37,480 nt of DNA. Source: Nonomuraea sp. MG754425. GTDB lineage: Bacteria > Actinomycetota > Actinomycetes > Streptosporangiales > Streptosporangiaceae. Location: NCBI RefSeq assembly GCF_021699195.1, contig NZ_SSXE01000089.1, positions 1 to 37,480 on the forward strand, read 5' to 3'. Of the stretch, positions 31,637-37,480 are shown piece by piece. Below the pieces are notes generated by a model. It worked only from the letters and a program-made list of their open reading frames with translations, made no database searches and was not told where the DNA came from. Position numbers and translations under genes: made by a program. How positions within the stretch are numbered: the first letter of the stretch is position 1; the number at the start of each line of letters is the position of its first letter.

Positions 31637-31923
31637 CGGCCGCGCGGGTGCCCGTGGCTTTTCTTCCGTCACGCGCTGCCGTGGCTGGCCACCCGCCGTA
31701 CTCCGGCTGACGGCCCTCCAGGAAACGGCCGCTGAGCCCGTCACCGGTGGCCCGCCGTGACGCGAGCCCAGCTTGCCCGGTTACGTGGTGAACCCTTGGC
31801 TATTGGACATTCCTGTCGGTAGTTGAGCCGTTACGGGATAGTTATCGACGTTTTGAGCACGAATCACTGCTCTCTGTTGTCTCACTAGGAGGTAGTCGAA
31901 GCACAAAGTCCAGGAGTAACCCC
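31637..31923 (+). other. Leader region of the L,D-transpeptidase gene
   Basis: 287 noncoding bases. The part from 31790 is AT-richer (TATTGGACATTCC, GATAGTTATCGACG) and probably holds the promoter, though no hexamer pair fits well. A stray AGGAGG at 31887-31892 has no start codon after it. The working ribosome site is AGGAG at 31912-31916. I compared the region with the c-di-AMP riboswitch found before wall-lytic genes and see no match. Confidence 0.4.
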
Positions 31924-32916
31924 TTGAAGCGCGTCACCCGGATGCTTCCGGCACTGGTGGCACTGATCGCCGCGACGGCATGCGCGGCCGAGAGCGCCCC
32001 CGTCCCCCGGGAGCGGGCTGCGGCCCAGGTCAGCACTGTCCCCGCCGCCGCTGCCGCCGCCCCGACGAAGGCCCCCACGCCGGAGTCCACGCCTCCGTCC
32101 ACGAAGAAGATCAAGGTCGGCATCGCCGACATCACCCCCATGGGGGAGAAGAGCGAGAAGGTCGGCGTCGGCTTCCCGATCATCGTCACCTTCGACCGCG
32201 ACGTGAAGGACAAGGCGGCCGTCGAGTCGATCCTGGAGGTCGAGTCGGAGGAGCCGCACGAAGGGGCCTGGCGCTGGGTGTCGGCGCGCAAGGTCATCTA
32301 CCGGACGAAGACGTACTGGCAGCCGTACCAGAAGGTGCTCTTCAGCGCGCGACTGTCCGAACTGCCCGGCAACACCGGCGCCAAGAACGTCTCGCGCAGG
32401 TTCGCCGTCGGCGCGAAGCACATCTCCGTGGTGGACACCCGCAAGCACGTGATGAAGACCTACCGCAACGGCAAGCTGGCCAAGAAGATCCCGATCAGCG
32501 CCGGCAAGGGCGGCCTGGTCAGGAACGGCGTGGACGTGTACCTGACGACCAGCGGCGTGCACCTCACCATGGGCAAGAAGGCCGTCGAGACCATGACCTC
32601 CTCCTGGATGGGCGTGACGGACCCCAAGGACCCGCGCTACTACAAGGAGGAGATCCCGTGGGCGGTGCGCATCTCCGACAGCGGTGAGTACGTGCACCAG
32701 AGCGCCGGCTACTACCAGTACCTCGGCCGCTCCAACCAGAGCCACGGCTGCGTACGCGCCACTCCCGCCGGTGCCAAGTGGTTCTACACGATCGCCCAGC
32801 GCGGCGACGTCGTGAAGATCACCGGTACCAAGCGCAAGCTCCAGTGGAACAACGGCTGGAGCTACTGGCAGCTCAACTGGACCCAGTGGAAGAAGGGCAG
32901 CGCCCTCAAGGGCTGA
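31924..32916 (+). CDS. L,D-transpeptidase, YkuD domain, probable lipoprotein
   Basis: A 330-residue exported enzyme that makes 3-3 peptidoglycan cross-links. The signal sequence VTRMLPALVALIAATAC ends at Cys20; the lipobox (ATAC) is acceptable though Ala at -3 is not ideal. An Ala/Pro/Thr linker follows (about 30-60), then an Ig-like domain (VGIADITPMGEKSEKVGVGF onward, about 65-165) and the YkuD domain (HISVVDTRKHVMKTY to VVKIT). The catalytic motif is SHGCVRAT with Cys276 and His274. The tryptophan-rich C-terminus (WNNGWSYWQLNWTQWKKG) is typical of actinobacterial Ldt proteins. The start is TTG 31924 with AGGAG seven bases upstream; no ATG or GTG in frame fits as well. Confidence 0.94.
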   Translation: MKRVTRMLPALVALIAATACAAESAPVPRERAAAQVSTVPAAAAAAPTKAPTPESTPPSTKKIKVGIADITPMGEKSEKVGVGFPIIVTFDRDVKDKAAVESILEVESEEPHEGAWRWVSARKVIYRTKTYWQPYQKVLFSARLSELPGNTGAKNVSRRFAVGAKHISVVDTRKHVMKTYRNGKLAKKIPISAGKGGLVRNGVDVYLTTSGVHLTMGKKAVETMTSSWMGVTDPKDPRYYKEEIPWAVRISDSGEYVHQSAGYYQYLGRSNQSHGCVRATPAGAKWFYTIAQRGDVVKITGTKRKLQWNNGWSYWQLNWTQWKKGSALKG

Positions 32917-32928
32917 CCTCCTTCGCCG

Positions 32929-32966
32929 GAGCAGGGCCGCCCACCACAGCGGGAACGGCCCTGCTC
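32929..32966. terminator. 11-bp stem terminator between ldt and pcrA
   Basis: GAGCAGGGCCG (32929-32939) and CGGCCCTGCTC (32956-32966) pair perfectly around a 16-base loop, 13 bases after the transpeptidase stop. No T-tract. It lies between convergent genes and can serve both strands. Confidence 0.75.
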
Positions 32967-33050
32967 AGACGCGGATCCGCTCGCCACGGGGTGGTGCCCG
33001 CTACTCGGCTGCGTGCGGCCCGCTACACGGCGTGGCCCCGGGCACGAAGG

Positions 33051-35312
33051 TCAGAGCTTCTCCAGGGGCGCGTAGGCCAGCAGCAGCGTCTTCTCCCCGC
33101 CGCTGCCGAAGTCGATCTTGACCTTGGTCTTCTCCGCGACCCCGTCCACCGACACCACCGTGCCCAGCCCGAACGCGTCGTGCGAGACCCGGTCACCCGG
33201 CGTCAGGGACGGTATCTTGCGCCCGCCCGCACCGGAGCTCTTGGCCGCCGGGGCCGGACGGGCCGGCTCGCGCCGCGTGGCCGCGCTCCAGGCGGACTTC
33301 TCGGGGTCGGTACGCCAGTCGATGAGCTGCCCCGGCACCTCGTTGACGAACCGGGAGGCCGGATTGAACGACGGCGCCCCCCAGGAACTGCGCACCGCCG
33401 CCCGCGTGAGGTACAGCCGCTGCTGCGCCCTGGTGATGCCGACGTAGGCCAGCCGCCGCTCCTCCTCCAGCTCCTTGGGCTCGCCCAGCGACCGGATGTG
33501 CGGGAAAACGCCGTCCTCCATGGCCGTCAGGAACACGACCGGGAACTCCAGACCCTTGGCGGTGTGCAGGGTCATCAGCGTGACGACCCCCTGCCCGCCG
33601 TCGGCGTCGGGGATCTGGTCGGCGTCGGCCACCAGCGACACCTGCTCCAGGAACTCCACCAGCGTGCCCTCGGGGTTGGCCTCCTCGAACTCGGAGGCCA
33701 CGGAGATGAGCTCGTTGAGGTTCTCCAGGCGGGACTCGTCCTGCGGATCCTCGGACGCCTCCAACTCGGCGCGGTAACCGGTGGCCACCAGCACCTCCTC
33801 CGCCAGCGCCGACGGCGGCATGCCCGCGCCCTTGGCGATCAGCTCCTCGACGAGCGCGACGAACTCGCGCACCGCGTTGAGCGAGCGCGTGGCCATCCCG
33901 TACGCCTCGTCGGCCCGGCGCAGCGCGTCCCAGTAGGAGATGCGCTCGCGCGAGGACAGCGCCTCGATCGTCGCCTCGGCCCGCTCGCCGATGCCGCGCT
34001 TGGGCACGTTCAGGATGCGCCGCAGCGAGACCACGTCGTTGGGGTTGGCCAGCATCCGCAGGTAGGCCAGCAGGTCCTTGACCTCCTTGCGCTCGTAGAA
34101 GCGCACGCCCCCGACCACCTTGTACGGCAGACCGGTGCGGATGAAGATCTCCTCGAACACGCGGGAGGCCGCGTTGGTGCGGTAGAAGACCGCGACGTCG
34201 CCCGGCTTGACGCCCTCCTCGTCGCTGAGCCGATCGACCTCCTGGGCCACGAACATGGCCTCGTCGTGCTCGTTGTCGGCGACATAGCCCACGATCTTGG
34301 GCCCGTCGCCCTGGTCGGACCAGAGGTTCTTCGGCTTGCGCGACTCGTTGCGAGAGATCACCGCGTTGGCGGCGGCCAGGATGTTCTGGGTCGAGCGGTA
34401 GTTCTGCTCCAGCAGGATCGTGCGGGCGTCGGGATAGTCGCGCTCGAACTCCAGGATGTTGCGGATCGTCGCGCCACGGAAGGCGTAGATGGACTGGTCG
34501 GCGTCGCCCACCACGCACAGCTCGGACATGTCGGCGCCGGAACGCACCAGCTCGCCGTCGTCGGTGCGCAGCTCGGGATGCCCGACCAGCTCCCTGATCA
34601 GGATGTACTGGGCGTGGTTGGTGTCCTGGTACTCGTCGACCAGCACGTGCCTGAACCGCATCCGGTAGTGCTCGGCCACGTCGGGGAAGAGCTGGAACAA
34701 CGTCACCGTGTTCATGATGATGTCGTCGAAATCCATCGCCCCGGCCTCGGTCAGCTTGAGCTGATAGGCCTTGTACGCCTGCGCGAGCGTCTTCTCCAGG
34801 TGCGAGCCCGCCCGGTCGAGCGCCGTCTCGTAGTCGACCAGCTCGTTCTTGAAGTTGCTGACCTGCGCCGAGAACGAACGCGGCGGGTAACGCTTCGGGT
34901 CGAGCTCCATCTCCCGGCAGACCATGGCCATGAGCCGCTGGGAGTCGGCCTGGTCGTAGATCGAGAAGCTGGACGGGAACCCCAGCCGCTTGGCCTCCCG
35001 CCGCAGGATGCGCATGCAGGCACTGTGGAAGGTCATCACCCACATCGCCTTGGAACGCGGCCCGACGAGCTTGTCGATGCGCTCCTTCATCTCCTTGGCG
35101 GCCTTGTTGGTGAAGGTGATCGCCAGGATCTCGCCCGGATGCGCCGCACGCTCGGCCAGCAGGTAGGCGATGCGGTGCGTGAGCACCCGCGTCTTGCCCG
35201 ACCCTGCTCCGGCCACGATGAGCAGTGGACTGCCATGATGGATCACGGCCTCGCGCTGCTGCGGGTTGAGGCCATCGAGCAAGGGGTGGTCAACAGAGAC
35301 TTGGGTCGGCAC
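33051..35312 (-). CDS. pcrA: PcrA/UvrD-type ATP-dependent DNA helicase
   Basis: A 753-residue superfamily 1A 3'-5' helicase used in repair and in clearing replication blocks. Walker A is AGAGSGKT at 34-41, motif Ia AITFTNKAAKEMKERI, Walker B LVDEYQDTNHAQY, motif III GDADQSIYAFRGA, motif IV EQNYRST, motif V TLMTLHTAKGLEFPVVFL and motif VI RRLAYVGITRAQQRLYL. A C-terminal Tudor-like fold (PGDRVSHDAFGLGTVVSV) is the RNA-polymerase-binding tail seen in PcrA. The start GTG 35312 has no proper ribosome site but lies six bases after a TAACCT -10-like box, so the message may be leaderless. Confidence 0.96.
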   Translation of the reverse strand: MPTQVSVDHPLLDGLNPQQREAVIHHGSPLLIVAGAGSGKTRVLTHRIAYLLAERAAHPGEILAITFTNKAAKEMKERIDKLVGPRSKAMWVMTFHSACMRILRREAKRLGFPSSFSIYDQADSQRLMAMVCREMELDPKRYPPRSFSAQVSNFKNELVDYETALDRAGSHLEKTLAQAYKAYQLKLTEAGAMDFDDIIMNTVTLFQLFPDVAEHYRMRFRHVLVDEYQDTNHAQYILIRELVGHPELRTDDGELVRSGADMSELCVVGDADQSIYAFRGATIRNILEFERDYPDARTILLEQNYRSTQNILAAANAVISRNESRKPKNLWSDQGDGPKIVGYVADNEHDEAMFVAQEVDRLSDEEGVKPGDVAVFYRTNAASRVFEEIFIRTGLPYKVVGGVRFYERKEVKDLLAYLRMLANPNDVVSLRRILNVPKRGIGERAEATIEALSSRERISYWDALRRADEAYGMATRSLNAVREFVALVEELIAKGAGMPPSALAEEVLVATGYRAELEASEDPQDESRLENLNELISVASEFEEANPEGTLVEFLEQVSLVADADQIPDADGGQGVVTLMTLHTAKGLEFPVVFLTAMEDGVFPHIRSLGEPKELEEERRLAYVGITRAQQRLYLTRAAVRSSWGAPSFNPASRFVNEVPGQLIDWRTDPEKSAWSAATRREPARPAPAAKSSGAGGRKIPSLTPGDRVSHDAFGLGTVVSVDGVAEKTKVKIDFGSGGEKTLLLAYAPLEKL

Positions 35313-35318
35313 CTACCT

Positions 35319-35324
35319 AGGTTA
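35319..35324 (-). promoter_or_regulatory. Possible -10 box for leaderless pcrA
   Basis: TAACCT on the minus strand ends six bases before the GTG at 35312. That spacing would put the transcript start at or next to the start codon, a common leaderless arrangement in actinobacteria. The -35 region is poor. Confidence 0.35.
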
Positions 35325-35407
35325 AGACGCTCCACCGACAAACGGTGCCCGGAATGCCTTCGACGGGGTGCCGGTTGTCCTCCATTGAAGGTCAGAAAGG
35401 GGACCCC

Positions 35408-36127
35408 ATGCTGCCGGAAACCGAGATCAACCGCGTACTCGTCGTGACCGCTCACCCCGATGACGCCGACTTCGGCTCCGCGGGGAGCGTGGCGCTCTTC
35501 GTGGACAGGGGAGTGGAGGTCACGTACCTGCTGGTCACGGACGGGGACGCGGGCGGGAACGAACGTACCCTGGACAACTCCGGCATGGCCGAGCTGCGCA
35601 GGACCGAGCAGATCGCCGCCGCCAAGGCGGTCGGGGTCACCGACGTGCGTTTCCTCGGCTACTCCGACGGCCAGGTGGTGCCCTCGCTGGAGCTGCGGCG
35701 GGCCATCGCCAGAGTCATCAGGCAGGTCAGGCCCGACCTCGTCATCACCCACCACCCCGACCGCAACTACAACTTCATCGCCCCCAGCCACCCCGACCAC
35801 CGCGCCGTGGGCGGCGCCACCCTCGACGCGGTCTACCCGGACGCGCGCAACCCGTACGCGTTCCCGGAGCTGATCAAGGAGGAGGGGCTGGAGGCGTGGA
35901 CCGTACGTGAGGTGTGGCTGAACGGGGGCTCGACGCCCAACCACTGGGTGGACATCACCGGGTCCATGGACCGCAAGCTCGCGGCCTTGCAGTCGCATGT
36001 CAGCCAGGTCGCACACGTGGACGGCTTCGCCGACTTCATCAGAGGCCGCTTCGCCGCGTGGGCGAAGCAGGCCGGGTTCGGCGAGGACCGTTACGCGGAG
36101 GGCTTCCAGGTGGTCCCGACGGCCTGA
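35408..36127 (+). CDS. PIG-L/LmbE-family deacetylase
   Basis: A 239-residue zinc-dependent N-deacetylase of the LmbE/PIG-L family. Zinc and catalytic residues are in TAHPDDADF (His16, Asp18, Asp19) and SHPDHRAVG (His131). Family members in actinomycetes include MshB and Mca of mycothiol metabolism and deacetylases of antibiotic sugars. The generic sequence does not single out one of these, and it is shorter than MshB (about 300 residues). ATG 35408 has AAAGGGGA about five bases upstream; the open frame from 35345 has no site. It stands alone and divergent from pcrA. Confidence 0.9.
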   Translation: MLPETEINRVLVVTAHPDDADFGSAGSVALFVDRGVEVTYLLVTDGDAGGNERTLDNSGMAELRRTEQIAAAKAVGVTDVRFLGYSDGQVVPSLELRRAIARVIRQVRPDLVITHHPDRNYNFIAPSHPDHRAVGGATLDAVYPDARNPYAFPELIKEEGLEAWTVREVWLNGGSTPNHWVDITGSMDRKLAALQSHVSQVAHVDGFADFIRGRFAAWAKQAGFGEDRYAEGFQVVPTA

Positions 36128-36492
36128 GCCGATACGTGGCTCGTCACGGCCAGACGGGGTTCCTTGGACGCCGGGGCGTCACGTGCCTTGCGGGCTCGTG
36201 TCGTGCTCGAGCTGTCACGTGCCTGTCGAGGCTCGCTTCACGGTGAGCCGTCGCGGGCATCCGGGGCCTGCGGGACCTTGTGGGGCCGGTGGGCTCGTGC
36301 GGCACAGGGTCGTCCTGAGCCTGCCGGGCTCGTTCGGTACCGGGTTGTCACGGGGCCGATCGGTATCGGGGCCGGTCGGGCTCGTATGGCGTCGCCGGGC
36401 CGTCGTGGGCCGGTGGACCTCGGTTTCCAGAGCGCCGAGGAACTCGGCCCCTGCGTGGAGTTCGGCCCCTGCGTCCCGGAGAAGCTCGGCTC
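36128..36492. other. Repeat-rich noncoding stretch
   Basis: 365 bases with no gene I can support. GGGCTCGT recurs at 36192, 36291, 36326 and 36378. TCACGTGCCT occurs at 36179 and 36215, and TCGGCCCCTGCGT at 36444 and 36462 (18-base offset). The 12-mer GGGCTCGTTCGG at 36326 is also found at 19570, again between convergent genes. It may be a decayed intergenic repeat. Confidence 0.6.
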
Positions 36493-36903
36493 TCAAGGCA
36501 CCGAGCCTGGCGGCACCACCCACAACGAGGGTTGCCCGGTCACCTCCGAGATGATGTCGAAGGCATGCCCGTAGTGCAGGATCGTCGCCCCGTGCACCTC
36601 GGCGCAGGCGGCGATCAGCAACTCGTTCGGTCCGATGCCCCGGTGCTGGGAGATCTCGACGAGTTGCCGCTGCACGGCCATGGCCCGCGCCTGCACCTCC
36701 TGGTCCACCGGGAGCAGGATGCACTGGCGCTGGGCGTGCAGGATGCGCTGGTAGTGCGCGTAGTCGCGGGCGCTGTAGAGCACCTCCAGATCGATGACGC
36801 TGCAGGTCGCCACCGTCCGTGACGCGAAGAGCGGCTGGAGCGCCTTGGCGATCACCTCGCTGACGCGGATGCGCGCGAGGGCGCTCTTGTCCAGGAGGTA
36901 CAT
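36493..36903 (-). CDS. vapC: VapC-like PIN-domain protein with altered active site
   Basis: A 136-residue PIN-domain protein, the toxin side of a type II toxin-antitoxin pair; VapC toxins cut tRNA or rRNA. MYLLDKSALARI gives Asp5 and VIDLEVLYSAR gives Glu40, both as expected. In the third block the usual DLLIAA is ELLIAA (Glu94), and the usual HYDxDYD is HYGHAFD, so two conserved acids are Gly112 and Ala114. Activity may therefore be weak or lost. The start ATG 36903 overlaps the antitoxin stop (TGATG). A longer frame to 37137 is a shadow of the antitoxin gene. Confidence 0.88.
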   Translation of the reverse strand: MYLLDKSALARIRVSEVIAKALQPLFASRTVATCSVIDLEVLYSARDYAHYQRILHAQRQCILLPVDQEVQARAMAVQRQLVEISQHRGIGPNELLIAACAEVHGATILHYGHAFDIISEVTGQPSLWVVPPGSVP

Positions 36904-37127
36904 CAGTCCTGTCGTTGCCACACAAGCTGTGTGATCTCCGGATCCAGCAGATCCGGGCTCCCCTCCGTGCGCCAGAACTCGAACGCCCTGATCGCACATG
37001 CTCGATCCGCGTCCCTGTCGACGACCACTCGCAGCGCGGCGTGGACCGTTTCTCTCATGGTCGGCGTGCCCAGCTTCTGCTGAGCCGCCTCCAGGAGCTC
37101 CTTGTCGATGTCGATTACCGTACGCAT
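36903..37127 (-). CDS. vapB: VapB-like antitoxin
   Basis: A 74-residue antitoxin. The N-terminal half MRTVIDIDKELLEAAQQKLG is a ribbon-helix-helix DNA-binding start, and the C-terminal half (AFEFWRTEGSPDLLDPEITQ) should wrap the toxin. ATG 37127 is preceded by GGAGGTG at a spacing of seven, a strong site that fixes the start although the frame is open to 37397. It would repress its own operon as a VapBC complex. Confidence 0.9.
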   Translation of the reverse strand: MRTVIDIDKELLEAAQQKLGTPTMRETVHAALRVVVDRDADRACAIRAFEFWRTEGSPDLLDPEITQLVWQRQD

Positions 37128-37480
37128 GCAACACCACCTCCGAACCTCCGGCTTGTACGAGAAATGCGTGAACTGAAGAACGCGCTCATCCCACGTGGGC
37201 GCGGGCCTTGAAATGAGGCGCCGGGAAGACGCTAAAGCCTGCGAGGGACCAGGCCACGGCGTGATCGGGTCAGCGGGGGAGAAAACGATGCCGGGGGGCG
37301 AAAACCTTAATCCCGCACCGAGCGAAGATCCACCCCGGTGACTGTGGGCGCTTACTTTCCGTGTCCACATTTCAGGGTCGGGCGGGATGGAACGCACATA
37401 TCAGGCACCACCCCGATTTCGGCGGCCTTCGTGAGCAGGAACCGCTTTCGGCGGGCCGTAACGGCGGGGCCAGCGTCACC
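37128..37480. other. Noncoding right end
   Basis: 353 bases at the window edge, of lower GC than the genes in parts. I find no start/ribosome-site combination that supports a gene on either strand. It should include the vapBC promoter near 37140-37200. G-rich runs at 37274-37300 slightly recall a riboswitch core but do not complete one. Confidence 0.5.

Noticed and set aside
31637..31923. c-di-AMP riboswitch before the L,D-transpeptidase
   Set aside because: None of the core blocks of that riboswitch is present.
32778..35447. 889-codon open frame on the + strand across pcrA
   Set aside because: Antisense to all helicase motifs and without a recognisable domain.
37128..37397. N-terminally extended antitoxin starting near 37397
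   Set aside because: VapB homology starts at 37127, where a GGAGGTG ribosome site is correctly spaced; the upstream codons have no antitoxin-like content.
37226..37400. c-di-AMP (ydaO-type) riboswitch
   Set aside because: GCTAAA, GCGGGGGAG and GGGGGGCGAA pieces resemble the 5' half, but the conserved 3' block with CAGCTAACC and GTAGGC is not found before the window end.
1..37480. Mobile elements, CRISPR arrays, tRNA or rRNA genes
   Set aside because: No transposase, integrase, regularly spaced repeat array or cloverleaf/rRNA signature was seen on either strand. The low-GC patch near 5870-6500 has no flanking repeats that would mark an insertion.

Overview
This window is very GC-rich (about 78% in a sampled gene interior), uses GTG and TTG starts freely, and packs genes with 1-4 base stop/start overlaps. 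That points to a filamentous actinomycete. A Streptosporangiales-type genome (Nonomuraea-like) is my guess from overall style, not something the sequence proves. I see no tRNA, rRNA, CRISPR array, transposase or phage gene.

Left two thirds (1-23300): a cell-surface glycopolymer locus. (a) A leftward operon from 5849 to the window edge encodes an acyl carrier protein, an SDR ketoreductase, an AMP-forming acyl ligase, a LuxE-type acyl-protein synthetase, a LuxC-type acyl reductase and a large membrane protein cut by the edge. There is no luciferase, so this looks like an acyl-processing module serving the polymer. (b) A rightward operon (5976-10376) holds an unrecognised GT-B-like protein of low GC, a methyltransferase-like protein with a basic coiled-coil tail, and a family-2 glycosyltransferase. 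(c) A complete pseudaminic acid pathway sits in three two-gene units: pseB-pseC leftward, pseF-pseG rightward, pseH-pseI leftward. Together they can convert UDP-GlcNAc to CMP-pseudaminic acid. (d) A second family-2 glycosyltransferase, a CDP-alcohol phosphatidyltransferase-type membrane enzyme and a sulfotransferase run rightward. They converge on a leftward pair: an 881-residue fusion of a family-2 glycosyltransferase with a TagF-like polyol-phosphate polymerase, and a GT-B glycosyltransferase. The simplest reading is a teichoic or teichulosonic-acid-like wall polymer carrying pseudaminic acid, with acyl, methyl or sulfate decoration. The polymer itself is inference.

Middle (23389-27907): a leftward coxS-coxL-coxM-coxG operon for a molybdenum hydroxylase. 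The large subunit has the form II AYRGAGR loop, so CO need not be the substrate. A promoter-like TTGACC-16-TAGGTT lies upstream with a perfect 16-base palindrome in its spacer.

Right (27911-32966): a small membrane protein and a PspC/LiaF-like protein are divergent from a PspC-type histidine kinase and a NarL/LuxR response regulator. This is a LiaFSR-like envelope-stress set, followed by an L,D-transpeptidase lipoprotein that cross-links peptidoglycan.

Right end (33051-37480): a PcrA/UvrD helicase, a PIG-L/LmbE deacetylase, a repeat-rich noncoding stretch, and a VapB-VapC-like pair whose PIN protein has changed active-site acids. The last 350 bases show no gene I can support.
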